A stretch of DNA of 64,000 nt from Bifidobacterium breve. GTDB taxonomy: Bacteria > Actinomycetota > Acidimicrobiia > Acidimicrobiales > Acidimicrobilacustridaceae. Of this stretch, positions 16,516-25,609 are shown in pieces. The stretch spans positions 1-64,000 of the forward strand of contig CAMCTY010000007.1 in NCBI GenBank assembly GCA_945878725.1. Reading direction: 5' to 3'. Each line of letters begins with the position of its first letter. The stretch's first letter is position 1. A model generated the notes under the pieces. It searched no databases. It worked only from the letters and a program-made list of their open reading frames with translations, and had not been told where the DNA came from. Both the position numbers and the translations under genes were made by a program.

Positions 16516-18158
16516 TTCTTGACCTCCGTACCTGCGTGGTCGCCATGCTCGGCGGATTCACGAGATTTTTCGATCAGCAGGAGGTCAAGACCGCTACCAG
16601 CCTGCGTGTCTGGCTCGTTGTATCGATCCACTTTTTCTTCCATACGACTCAGCACCCGGTTCACCGAAGGCTCGATCCTGTCGAGAACGGGCTTCGGGTA
16701 GACACCGAGAAACACGATGAGTGCGATGAGCGGAATCATCACGAGGCGCTCGGAAATGTTGAGATCCGGGAACGACGCGTTGGCCTCGTCGGGCTCGCCG
16801 TGGAACACCCGCTGATACGCCCAAAGCAAATAAAGCGCAGCGATGATCACGCCGGCGGTCGCCACTACAGCCCACCAGCGATGGGCCATGAAGGTTCCGA
16901 GAAGGATCATGAATTCGCCGACGAAACCGTTGAGACCAGGGAGGCCGATCGAGGACAACATCACCAAGGTGAAGAGGCCCGCAAAAACAGGAGCCGACTT
17001 GGCGATGCCCTTGAGGCTTGAGATCTCGTACGTGTGCCTGCGGGTGTAGAGGAAACCCAGAAGGATGAACAACGCTCCGGTTGAGATGCCGTGGTTCACC
17101 ATCTGCAGGATCGAACCCTCGACACCAAGCTTGTTCAGGGCGAACAGACCCATGATCGCAAAGCCCATGTGAGCCACCGATGAATAGGCGACCAGTCGCT
17201 TCAGGTTCTTCTGCATCGCGGCGACGATCCCGCCGTAGATGATGCCTATCGCACCCAACGTCAGCATCACGGGGGCGAACCACACCGTTGCTTCAGGAAA
17301 GAGTTCGATCCCGTAACGAAGGAAGCCGTAAGTGCCGAGCTTGAGAAGAATGCCGGCGAGGTCGATGGAGCCCGCCGTGGGGGCTTCGGTATGCGCGTCG
17401 GGGAGCCACGTATGGAACGGGAACGAGGGAACCTTCACGGCGAAGGCGATCGCCATGCCGAGGAACAACCAACGCGCCGTGTTCTGAGCGAGGCCATCGC
17501 TGGCGATGATCTTTACGAAGTCGAAACTGATTGTTCCACCGTCACCCGCCTTGGCAAGGACAGCAAGGCACACGATCGACACGAGCATGAAGGCCGAGCC
17601 GAGCATTGTGTAGAGGAAGAACTTCGTCGCGGCATAGACGCGGCGCCCGTGGCCCCACTTGCCGATCAGCATGTAGAGGGGGACCAACGTGATCTCGAAC
17701 ATCAGGAAGAAGAGGAACAGATCGAGGGCCAAGAATGCGCCCATGCAGCCGCCCATAAGGACTGTCAGCCAGGCGTAGTAACCCTTCGGATCGTTCTCCG
17801 GCTTTGCTGCGAAAAGCGCTATCGGAAAAAGGATGCCCGTCAGCACCACGAGGAACAACGAGATCCCGTCCACGCCGAGGAAGAACTTGATGTCGAGCGA
17901 CGACACCCACGTCTGCTGAACCACGAACTGGAAACCCGGATCGCCGGTCTTGAATTGGACGAGGAGTGCGATGCTCAGAAAACCGGTTGTGAGAGCGGTG
18001 ATGATCGCGATCTGACGGGCAACCTCGGGCCGCGACCGCGGGATGAGTCCGATGATGAGTGCGCCGATCATCGGCACAAAAACGAGTGCCGGAAGGATCG
18101 GGAAACTGCTCGAACCCGCTTCGGATGCGAAGAGGCTGGTGGAAAGAGAAGCGATCAT
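16512..18158 (-). CDS. nuoM: NADH-quinone oxidoreductase subunit M, 14-subunit complex
   Basis: A 548-residue membrane-arm subunit. VKVPSFPFHTWLPDAHTEAP and SSVAHMGFAIMG mark the NuoM channel region. Its last 40 residues are charged and hydrophilic, a tail not seen in the NuoM of the second cluster. The start ATG overlaps the nuoL stop by one base and its own stop overlaps nuoN, consistent with one polycistronic message. Confidence 0.96.
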   Translation of the reverse strand: MIASLSTSLFASEAGSSSFPILPALVFVPMIGALIIGLIPRSRPEVARQIAIITALTTGFLSIALLVQFKTGDPGFQFVVQQTWVSSLDIKFFLGVDGISLFLVVLTGILFPIALFAAKPENDPKGYYAWLTVLMGGCMGAFLALDLFLFFLMFEITLVPLYMLIGKWGHGRRVYAATKFFLYTMLGSAFMLVSIVCLAVLAKAGDGGTISFDFVKIIASDGLAQNTARWLFLGMAIAFAVKVPSFPFHTWLPDAHTEAPTAGSIDLAGILLKLGTYGFLRYGIELFPEATVWFAPVMLTLGAIGIIYGGIVAAMQKNLKRLVAYSSVAHMGFAIMGLFALNKLGVEGSILQMVNHGISTGALFILLGFLYTRRHTYEISSLKGIAKSAPVFAGLFTLVMLSSIGLPGLNGFVGEFMILLGTFMAHRWWAVVATAGVIIAALYLLWAYQRVFHGEPDEANASFPDLNISERLVMIPLIALIVFLGVYPKPVLDRIEPSVNRVLSRMEEKVDRYNEPDTQAGSGLDLLLIEKSRESAEHGDHAGTEVKK

Positions 18159-20110
18159 CAGAAGTTCACCTGCGTGAGTACGAACGCCATGATGACCACG
18201 GCGCCGACGCCGATCATGAGGGCATACCAGCGGACATAACCGTTCTGCACGTTGCGTAGACGTACGGCACCACCGCGTGTGGCCCTACCCACGCCATTGA
18301 CGGCGCCATCAATCACGACGCTGTCGAACAGGGCGATCATTTCGAACGCCTTCCGGCCAATCCCGCCCATGAACGCCGTGATCCCCTGGTCGATGTACCA
18401 GCCATTGGCGAAGAACGGAAGCTCGATGCGACGGGCATCGATCCGCTTCTTCAGGTACACGTAATACGCCAAGCCGATTCCGGTGAGAGCGACGATCGTA
18501 GATGTGATGAGTTCGAATGCGAGCTGCCCGCCACCGAGATGGAGAACTGCTTGGTTCGCACCGACCACCGGCTCGAGCCAATGATCGAGGAACTCGAGTT
18601 TCTCGGTGAAGGGAAGGTTCATCACGCCGGCGATCGCGGAGAAGAACGCCAGGACCACAAGCGGAATCAGCATCGTCCGGGGCGATTCATGCGGGTGGAT
18701 CGCGTGAGCGGCATCCGACTCATCGTGGTCGACCGTTGCCGACTGGTCATGAGCGTCGAGATTGGCGAGTTCCGCATCAGCAGATTCACCCCAACGGGCA
18801 TCGCCGTAGAACACGCGGAAGACAAGACGACTCATGTAGAAGGCCGTCATCAGCGCTGTAATCAAACCAAAGACGTAGAGCACCGGACTCTTGTGCAACG
18901 CGTAGGCGAGGATGTCGTCTTTCGACCAGAAGCCCGAGAACGGTGGAACTCCGGAGATCGCAAGCCAACCGACAAGGAAGGTGATCGCAGTCACGGGCAT
19001 CAACTTGCGGAGGGCACCCATGCGGCGCATGTCCTGCTCTTCATGCATGCCGTGAATTACGGAGCCGGCACCAAGGAACATAAGTGCTTTGAAGAATGCG
19101 TGGGTGATCATGTGGAAAATCGCGGCTGAATAACCGCCGACGCCGACGGCAAGGAACATAAAGCCGAGTTGGCTCACGGTTGAATAGGCAAGAACCTTCT
19201 TGATGTCCTGCTGGGCGATCGCGATCGTGGCGGCAATGAACGCCGTGGCACAACCGATGATTGCGATCGTCCAGGGGAGCCATGACGCCGAGGCGGCAAG
19301 AATCGGATTGATCCGAACCATTAGATAGACGCCGGCGGTGACCATGGTGGCGGCGTGGATGAGCGCTGATACCGGCGTCGGTCCGGCCATTGCGTCTGGA
19401 AGCCAGATGAACAGGGGAATCTGCGCTGACTTGCCCATTGCCCCAATGAAGAGCATGAACGCGATGAACGTTGCCGTAGTGGCAGCAATACCCGGCGCCA
19501 ACGGCAAGAACTCCGTGTACTTGACCGTGCCGAGAGCGAAGAACACGACGAACGTGCCGACCATGAAGCCCCAGTCGCCAACGCGGTTGGTGATGAAGGC
19601 CTTCTTGCCTGCGCTTGCGTTCTCATCCTTTTCGAACCAGAAGGAGATGAGGAAGTACGAGCACGCACCCACGCCCTCCCAACCGAGGAAGGTGAGGACG
19701 AGGTTGTCGCCCAGTACCAGCATCAGCATCGAGAAAACGAAGAGGTTCAGATAAGTGAAGAACCGCGGGAACCGACTGTCTCCATGCATGTACCCGATTG
19801 AGTACAGGTGGATGAGCGCTGCGATGCCGGTGACGAAAAGAACCATCGCCATCGAAAGCGGATCAAGAAGGAAGCCAATATCGACCTGGAAACTGCCAGC
19901 GGGAATCCACGTGAACAAACTGAGTTCGTAGGTGTGTTCCGGTTGGTTCCAGAGCCCGGCGAATACGACGAGAGCGACGACGAACGAAAGTCCGACCATC
20001 GCGGTGCCGAGCCAACCAGCGACGGGTTCACCGATGCGCTTACCGAGAAAGAGCAGAACGAGGAATCCGGCAAGAGGAAGCGAGGGAATGAGCCAGAGAA
20101 GTTCGACCAT
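18158..20110 (-). CDS. nuoL: NADH-quinone oxidoreductase subunit L, 14-subunit complex
   Basis: A 650-residue NuoL of near-normal length with about 16 helices. GKSAQIPLFIWLPDAMAGPT and YSTVSQLGFMFLA are the key segments and the C-terminal lateral helix region is present. A hydrophilic Asp/His-rich loop near residues 440-475 is longer than usual. It follows nuoK by 5 bp. It lacks the 90-residue insertion of the NuoL in the second cluster, which separates the two copies clearly. Confidence 0.96.
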   Translation of the reverse strand: MVELLWLIPSLPLAGFLVLLFLGKRIGEPVAGWLGTAMVGLSFVVALVVFAGLWNQPEHTYELSLFTWIPAGSFQVDIGFLLDPLSMAMVLFVTGIAALIHLYSIGYMHGDSRFPRFFTYLNLFVFSMLMLVLGDNLVLTFLGWEGVGACSYFLISFWFEKDENASAGKKAFITNRVGDWGFMVGTFVVFFALGTVKYTEFLPLAPGIAATTATFIAFMLFIGAMGKSAQIPLFIWLPDAMAGPTPVSALIHAATMVTAGVYLMVRINPILAASASWLPWTIAIIGCATAFIAATIAIAQQDIKKVLAYSTVSQLGFMFLAVGVGGYSAAIFHMITHAFFKALMFLGAGSVIHGMHEEQDMRRMGALRKLMPVTAITFLVGWLAISGVPPFSGFWSKDDILAYALHKSPVLYVFGLITALMTAFYMSRLVFRVFYGDARWGESADAELANLDAHDQSATVDHDESDAAHAIHPHESPRTMLIPLVVLAFFSAIAGVMNLPFTEKLEFLDHWLEPVVGANQAVLHLGGGQLAFELITSTIVALTGIGLAYYVYLKKRIDARRIELPFFANGWYIDQGITAFMGGIGRKAFEMIALFDSVVIDGAVNGVGRATRGGAVRLRNVQNGYVRWYALMIGVGAVVIMAFVLTQVNF

Positions 20111-20115
20111 GTTCC

Positions 20116-20424
20116 TTACCCCCTCAACAATCGGAGGTCATCAGCGTTGGCGCCAGGACGACGACGGGACATCGCCACCACGAGTGCAAGACCAACGACG
20201 ACTTCGGCCGCAGCAACGACCATCACGAAGAAGACGATCACCTGTCCCGAGATGTCGTTGAGCATTTGGCCAAAGGTGACGAAGGTGAGATTGACGGCAT
20301 TGAGCATCAGTTCGACGCACATGATCATGACCAGTGGATTGCGGCGGATCAGGAGTCCGACCCCGCCGATTACAAAGAGAATCGCGGCAAGGCACAGATA
20401 GGCAAGGGGAAGATTGGTGGTCAT
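20116..20424 (-). CDS. nuoK: NADH-quinone oxidoreductase subunit K, 14-subunit complex
   Basis: A 102-residue three-helix subunit with the conserved acidic residue in IMCVELMLNAVNLTFVTF and a second in VAAAEVVVGLALVVAM. It overlaps the nuoJ stop by 4 bp. Length and motifs match NuoK. Its sequence is about as far from the other NuoK in this window as is usual between distinct complex I types (judged by eye). Confidence 0.96.
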   Translation of the reverse strand: MTTNLPLAYLCLAAILFVIGGVGLLIRRNPLVMIMCVELMLNAVNLTFVTFGQMLNDISGQVIVFFVMVVAAAEVVVGLALVVAMSRRRPGANADDLRLLRG

Positions 20425-21074
20425 GAGTGGCCTCCCTCCCCCAGCGTGTCGTCACTTGAATTCGCGAATGAACCCCGCAGCGATGCACGGAGGGGCTCAG
20501 TGAGTGGTTCATCACCCTGATCGGTCATTGACTCGGGCTCCGGGATTGGCTGAAGGTCGGTCGGACGACGGGCAAGCACGACGGCGCCGACGACGGCGAT
20601 GGTGAGTAGACCGGCGGTGATCTCGAGGGCGAACACGTAGTTCGTGAAGAGCTCGCGACCGATCTGAACAACGTTGGCCACATTCGGAGAAATCGCCTGG
20701 GTTACAGACTTCGCTCCGGTCACTGCGCTTTCCTTGCCGAGAATGATGACGGCAAGAACAGCACCAAGAAACACGAGGCCGACGAGCATCGCGACAACTC
20801 GCTGGCCGACGATCGGTTCCTCGTCGAGATCTTCTTCTTGGTCGATACCGAGGAGCATCATCACGAAAAGGATGAGTACGACGATTGCGCCGGTGTAAAC
20901 GATCACCTGCACGACGGCGAGAAGTTGCGCACCGAGATTCAAAAACAGAACCGCGATTGCGAAGAGTGTCGCCACGAGGCTCAGCGCCGAGTGAACCGGA
21001 TTTCGTGAAACCACGACTCCGAGACCACCGGCAAGCACGACGAGCGCGCACACGACGAAGACCGCAGTCTCCAT
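20421..21074 (-). CDS. nuoJ: NADH-quinone oxidoreductase subunit J, 14-subunit complex
   Basis: A 217-residue subunit with about five membrane helices, including LLAVVQVIVYTGAIVVLILF. The reading frame is open much further upstream, through nuoI, but the ATG at 21074 lies just after the nuoI stop codon and gives the expected start METAVFVVCAL. The last 40 residues are a hydrophilic, Pro/Glu/Ser-rich tail absent from the shorter NuoJ of the second cluster. Confidence 0.94.
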   Translation of the reverse strand: METAVFVVCALVVLAGGLGVVVSRNPVHSALSLVATLFAIAVLFLNLGAQLLAVVQVIVYTGAIVVLILFVMMLLGIDQEEDLDEEPIVGQRVVAMLVGLVFLGAVLAVIILGKESAVTGAKSVTQAISPNVANVVQIGRELFTNYVFALEITAGLLTIAVVGAVVLARRPTDLQPIPEPESMTDQGDEPLTEPLRASLRGSFANSSDDTLGEGGHS

Positions 21075-21075
21075 A

Positions 21076-21762
21076 TCAGTGCCCCCCGTCGTGACTGTCG
21101 TCATCGTGGCCGTGATCGTCATGGCCGTGATCGTCATGGCCGTGATCATCGTGCTTGGCCGTGATCGCGTCCTTGACGTCCTGCGCCGCTTCGGGGGCAC
21201 GAATGCCGTAACCAAGTTCGCCGGACCAGCCGACGATTCCTTCGAAATTCGCCGCACCGGATGGGGACGTGGCGCGCATCCATGCCGATGTCTGAGTGTC
21301 CTCGCCCGGTCGCCAATCTTCCCACGGAAGTTTCTGCGGCAACCCCTCGTCGTCGACGACGAGTTCGGCCTTCGTGTAGATAGCGTCGGCGCGGTTCGTG
21401 AAGGAGAACTCGAACATCTTCGACTCGGTGATTGCCTCCGTCGGGCAGGCCTCGACGCAGAGATCACAGTGGATGCAACGTAGGTAGTTGATCTCGTAGA
21501 TGTAGCCGTAGCGCTCGCCGGGGGAAACCGGAGCGTCAGGCTCGTTATCGGCGCCGCGGACATAGATGCACTTGGCGGGACAGACGCCGGCGCACAGTTC
21601 GCAACCGATGCACTTCTCCATGCCGTCTTCGTAGCGGTTAAGGACGTGACGGCCATGCACACGTGCCGGCTTCGGTGCCTTTTCCTTCGGGTATTGGGTT
21701 GTCACCCGTTGCTTGCGACCGATCTGTCGCAAGCTGACGAGGAATCCTCCGAGATAGCCCAT
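21076..21762 (-). CDS. nuoI: NADH-quinone oxidoreductase subunit I with His/Asp-rich tail, 14-subunit complex
   Basis: A 228-residue iron-sulfur subunit with CIGCELCAGVCP and CIHCDLCVEACP motifs for clusters N6a and N6b. After the family domain come an unrelated linker and, at about residues 198-228, a tail of repeated HDD/HG units rich in His and Asp. The tail is encoded by a 15-bp tandem repeat (21106-21150). Such a tail could bind divalent metal, but that is inference. The first nuoI base pairs overlap the nuoH stop. Confidence 0.95.
   Translation of the reverse strand: MGYLGGFLVSLRQIGRKQRVTTQYPKEKAPKPARVHGRHVLNRYEDGMEKCIGCELCAGVCPAKCIYVRGADNEPDAPVSPGERYGYIYEINYLRCIHCDLCVEACPTEAITESKMFEFSFTNRADAIYTKAELVVDDEGLPQKLPWEDWRPGEDTQTSAWMRATSPSGAANFEGIVGWSGELGYGIRAPEAAQDVKDAITAKHDDHGHDDHGHDDHGHDDDSHDGGH
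21106..21150 (-). repeat. 15-bp tandem repeat in the 3' end of nuoI
   Basis: Three nearly identical 15-bp units (plus-strand unit ATGGCCGTGATCGTC, with GTG for ATG in the first and ATC for GTC at the end of the third) encode the His/Asp-rich tail of the 14-subunit NuoI. Being a multiple of three, copy number can vary without a frameshift. Confidence 0.85.
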
Positions 21763-22973
21763 CAGTCAACGATCCCTTCAAGACGGCGCGCTTTCGATGT
21801 GGCGATGGCGAACTTCAACAAGCCGTAGCCGATGAGGAAGACCGCAGCACCAATGACAATCGTGATGATGCCGTTCCAATTTTGCTCACGGGCAACGTGG
21901 AAGGTTGCGAGGACGAGGATCCAACCGAGTGAAAGCGGGATGAGAACCTTCCAGCCCAGATCCATGAGTTGGTCGTAACGAACTCGAGGAACCGTGCCAC
22001 GGACCCACACGAAAATGAAGAGAAGCCCGATCGTCTTCACGAGGAACCAGATCATTCCCCACAGCCAACCGGGGCCGAAAAGCGCAGGTCCGGCCGGACC
22101 ACCAAGGAACAACGTCGCGATGATCGCCGCCATCGTGACGGAGTTCATGAATTCGGCAACGAAGAACAGTGCGAACCGGATCGAGCTGTATTCGGTGTGA
22201 TAGCTGCCGACGAGTTCCTGCTCAGCCTCTACAACGTCGAAGGGAGGACGGTTGAGTTCGGCTTGGCTGGCGATCATGAAGACAACGAAGGGAACGATCC
22301 CGGCGGCGAGGAGGTTCCAGTTGGGAACGAAATTTCCCCATCCGCTTCCGGCCTGAGACACAACCATCTCGTGGGTGCTGAGTGTTCCGGTGGTGAGAAC
22401 GACGGCACAGATCGAGAGGCCCAAGGCCGCTTCGTACGAGACCATCTGGGCCGATGCGCGCACCGAGCCGAGCAACGGATACTTCGAACCCGATGACCAA
22501 CCGGCGAGCATTACGCCGTAGACCGCGATCGACGACATGGCGAGGGCGAAGAGGATGCCGATAGCGGGATCGGCAAGCTGCAGATAGGTGGTGTGCCCGA
22601 ATAGCTCGACGGACCCGTCGTGGCCGTTGGAGAAGTCGCCACCGAACGGAATGATCGTGAACAAAAGGAAGGCCGGAACCACCGTGAGGAACGGGGCGAG
22701 GATGAATACCCTCAGTTCCGCCCGCGCCGGTTTGAGATCTTCCTTGAAGAAGAACTTGATGCCGTCAGCGAGGGTTTGCAGGACTCCGAAAGGACCAGCG
22801 GTGTTCGGGCCGACGCGGTTCTGCAGATCGCTCACGAACTTTCGCTCGAACCAGATCATCAGCATCGTGGCCACAAGGAGAAACGCAAAAATCCCGACGA
22901 CCTTGAGCAGGACGATCAGGACGACAGCGAGATCGATTTGTCCCGCAAGAAGCGGGTCTCCTCCGGTCATCAT
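21762..22973 (-). CDS. nuoH: NADH-quinone oxidoreductase subunit H, 14-subunit complex
   Basis: A 403-residue quinone-chamber membrane subunit with about eight to nine helices. The landmarks are DLQNRVGPNTAGPFGVLQ, LADGIKFFFKED and NRPPFDVVEAEQELVGSYH. Two ATG codons (22973 and 22970) stand at the start; the first overlaps the nuoG stop as ATGA. It has an extra C-terminal helix region beyond the shorter NuoH of the second cluster. Confidence 0.96.
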   Translation of the reverse strand: MMTGGDPLLAGQIDLAVVLIVLLKVVGIFAFLLVATMLMIWFERKFVSDLQNRVGPNTAGPFGVLQTLADGIKFFFKEDLKPARAELRVFILAPFLTVVPAFLLFTIIPFGGDFSNGHDGSVELFGHTTYLQLADPAIGILFALAMSSIAVYGVMLAGWSSGSKYPLLGSVRASAQMVSYEAALGLSICAVVLTTGTLSTHEMVVSQAGSGWGNFVPNWNLLAAGIVPFVVFMIASQAELNRPPFDVVEAEQELVGSYHTEYSSIRFALFFVAEFMNSVTMAAIIATLFLGGPAGPALFGPGWLWGMIWFLVKTIGLLFIFVWVRGTVPRVRYDQLMDLGWKVLIPLSLGWILVLATFHVAREQNWNGIITIVIGAAVFLIGYGLLKFAIATSKARRLEGIVD

Positions 22974-25609
22974 GCGGTCTCAATTCGGATTTCGGTAACA
23001 GGGTCACCGACGTCGATGAGTTCGCCGACGCGGACATCGGCCTGGCTAACGACCAACGCGGCCGCACCACGGGGAACTCCGGGATCGGACGTAACCGAGA
23101 GCGTGAGCGACGAGCGTGACGATCGAACGGTGACCCGTCCTGATTCGGCAACGCCCAGGCGGTCAAGATCCCAAGGATTCACGAGCAACGAGGTTCCGGG
23201 AGCGAGCGGCGCGAGCGATGTAGCCGACTGGACGATGGTTCCCTGGTCGTAAAGCTTGCGTGTTGCGATCAGTCGGAACGCGTATGAGTCAAGCGGCGGA
23301 ACCGGGAGCGGGGCGTCGGCAACGAACGACACGAGTCGTGGCGTAGACCCAGCGACGAACCCGTCGTCATCGGTCATCGCAAGAACGTCGATGAACTCGT
23401 CGACCGGCTCACCCGTTTCGGTTTCGATCTCGGCGGCGACGTCCTTGATGATCTCTTCGATGATCTCATCGACAAGCTCGTCGACGGGAAGATCAAGCGG
23501 CAACACGATGCCATCGGGTGAGGCGGCGAGCGCCTCGATCGACAGGCCGAGATAGGCGGGAGTGATCGAACCTATTTCGTCAAGAATGTCTTGCGGACTC
23601 GAGAATCCGAATTCCACACCAAGTCGTGACGCGATCTCCGTAGCGAGCATCCAGTCGGCGCGGGCCGTGCCTGGTGGCGTGACTCGCTGGGACACGGTGT
23701 TGACGCGTCCCTCAACGTTCGTTGTGGTTCCGGCCTTTTCGGCAAAACCGGCAGCGGCGAGAACGACATCGGCCCGACGACTCGACGCATTGAGGATCGT
23801 GTCGATTGAGACAACCGTGCGGGCGCCGGTAAGGGCCCGTGCTGCGAGATCCTGATCGGGAAAATCGCTGAGCGGATCAGCACCGAGGAGGACAAGCACA
23901 TCGATTCGACCATCGGCGGCCGCCCGCAGGATGCCCTCGGTGTCGAGGCCCCGAGATGCGGGAACTTTTGCCCAGCGCGATTCGTACCATTCGCGCGCAT
24001 CCTCAAGAGCGACGCGCCCGGGAAGAACTCCCGGAGCCATTCCCATGTCGAGGGCGCCTCGGACATTTGCTCGGCGCAGAACGGGAAGGAAACGGGTATC
24101 AGGTCGGGCTTCGATGACTGCAGCAGCCGCGTCAACAACCGCGTCGGCGGATTCGGCCACCGACGCGCGACCAAGAACAACCTTGAGCGGACCATTCGCA
24201 GCAGAAAGCAACGCACGGATCGCGTTGATCTCCTCGGCAGCGATGCCGGCGATGTCGCGGTCGGTGTTCGACCGGGCGACGAGCGCTCGGACGAGTTCAC
24301 CAACCTCACCCGGTCGGGGCTGAACCGAAGCCTTGGCCAAGGATGTGATGCCTGTCGTCCGAGGAGAGATCTCGATCAGGGTGACCCGATCGCTCACCGC
24401 GGCGTGCCGGAGACGGAGGAACAGAACCGGAAGTTCTTCCTTCACATCGGGGGCAAGAAGCAGAACGGTTCCACCCGGGGCGCAGACTTCGTCGATCGTC
24501 GCAGCCGGGAGTCCGAGCACAACCTCGGCCGGAAGACCGTCACCGAGTTGCGCATCAACATTGTCGGTTCCGAGGACACCCTTGGCGAGTTTCGCCCAGG
24601 CGTAGTTGTCCTCGTTGGTGAGTCGAGCTCCACCGATAATTCCGATCGCCTGAGGCGAGGACGCCTTGGCGAGCGCATCCGAAACGCGTCGGATGGCGTC
24701 GGACCAGCGGGCGGGAATAAGCGAATCACCTTCGCGGAGAAGGGGCTCGGAGAGTCGGCCATCAGCGTTGACGGCTTCGCTCGAGAAACGACCCTTGTCG
24801 CACAACCAGCCCCAGTTAACGGGGTCGATGTCGACTCCGGCGAAACGCTGGACCTCGTCGCGCGACGAGTCGATTGAAATGCGGCAGCCCACCGAGCACA
24901 TCTGGCAGGTCGACTCGGTGGTGTCGAGATCCCACGGACGGGCCTTAAAGCGATAACTGGAAGCGGTAAGCGCTCCGACCGGGCAGATCTGAACAGTGTT
25001 GCCACTGAAGTACGACGAGAACGGTTCGTCCGGGAACGTGTTGATCTCGGTGTCGTTGCCTCGGTTGATGAAGTGGATCAGCGGATCGCCGGCAACTTCC
25101 TTGGCAAAACGCGTGCAGCGATCACACAGAATGCAACGCTCGCGATCAAGCAGCACGAGATCGCTGATCGGGATCGGCTTTTCCTTGTGACGCTTTTCCT
25201 CGACGAAACGACTTTCGCCGGGACCGAAGGCCATCGTCTGGTCCTGAAGAGGACATTCGCCGCCCTTGTCGCAGACAGGGCAATCGAGGGGATGGTTCAC
25301 AAGAAGGAATTCAAGGACGCCGTCCTGCGCCTTCTTCGTGATCTCTGATTCGGTATCGACCTTCATTCCGGGCGTGCATTCGATCATGCAACTTGGCTGG
25401 AGTGCGGGTCCGCGGCCGGTATCAACTTCCACGAGGCACATACGGCACATGCCGACGGGCTTCATCCGCTCGTGATAGCAGAACCGAGGTATGTACGTTC
25501 CGGCGCGTTCGGCCGCGTCGATGAGTAGTTCACCCTTACGGGCAATGACCTCATGGCCGTTGATCTCGACGGAAACGCCGTCGATTGGAGGAGCCTCAGA
25601 TTCAGGCAT
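22970..25609 (-). CDS. nuoG: NADH-quinone oxidoreductase subunit G
   Basis: An 879-residue iron-sulfur subunit. In order: a [2Fe-2S] site from CYHERMKPVGMCRMC, the His-ligated [4Fe-4S] site HPLDCPVCDKGGEC, CILCDRCTRFAKEV, and the molybdopterin-domain cluster CQMCSVGC with a fourth Cys in WLCDKGRF, that is, an N7-type site. A degenerate molybdopterin-oxidoreductase domain follows, and near residues 720-780 there is a strongly acidic insertion (DEIIEEIIKD and nearby). The ATG at 25609 overlaps the nuoF stop; a longer frame to 25663 is less likely. Only the 14-gene cluster has this subunit. Confidence 0.96.
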   Translation of the reverse strand: MPESEAPPIDGVSVEINGHEVIARKGELLIDAAERAGTYIPRFCYHERMKPVGMCRMCLVEVDTGRGPALQPSCMIECTPGMKVDTESEITKKAQDGVLEFLLVNHPLDCPVCDKGGECPLQDQTMAFGPGESRFVEEKRHKEKPIPISDLVLLDRERCILCDRCTRFAKEVAGDPLIHFINRGNDTEINTFPDEPFSSYFSGNTVQICPVGALTASSYRFKARPWDLDTTESTCQMCSVGCRISIDSSRDEVQRFAGVDIDPVNWGWLCDKGRFSSEAVNADGRLSEPLLREGDSLIPARWSDAIRRVSDALAKASSPQAIGIIGGARLTNEDNYAWAKLAKGVLGTDNVDAQLGDGLPAEVVLGLPAATIDEVCAPGGTVLLLAPDVKEELPVLFLRLRHAAVSDRVTLIEISPRTTGITSLAKASVQPRPGEVGELVRALVARSNTDRDIAGIAAEEINAIRALLSAANGPLKVVLGRASVAESADAVVDAAAAVIEARPDTRFLPVLRRANVRGALDMGMAPGVLPGRVALEDAREWYESRWAKVPASRGLDTEGILRAAADGRIDVLVLLGADPLSDFPDQDLAARALTGARTVVSIDTILNASSRRADVVLAAAGFAEKAGTTTNVEGRVNTVSQRVTPPGTARADWMLATEIASRLGVEFGFSSPQDILDEIGSITPAYLGLSIEALAASPDGIVLPLDLPVDELVDEIIEEIIKDVAAEIETETGEPVDEFIDVLAMTDDDGFVAGSTPRLVSFVADAPLPVPPLDSYAFRLIATRKLYDQGTIVQSATSLAPLAPGTSLLVNPWDLDRLGVAESGRVTVRSSRSSLTLSVTSDPGVPRGAAALVVSQADVRVGELIDVGDPVTEIRIETA

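Noticed and set aside
21106-21150. CRISPR-like repeat array
   Set aside because: The units are 15 bp, contiguous and in frame within nuoI; there are no spacers and no cas genes in the window. The same holds for 44080-44133.
20421-21662. A 413-residue version of NuoJ
   Set aside because: The added 196 residues run through nuoI in another frame and have no membrane helix; the ATG at 21074 gives a normal NuoJ.
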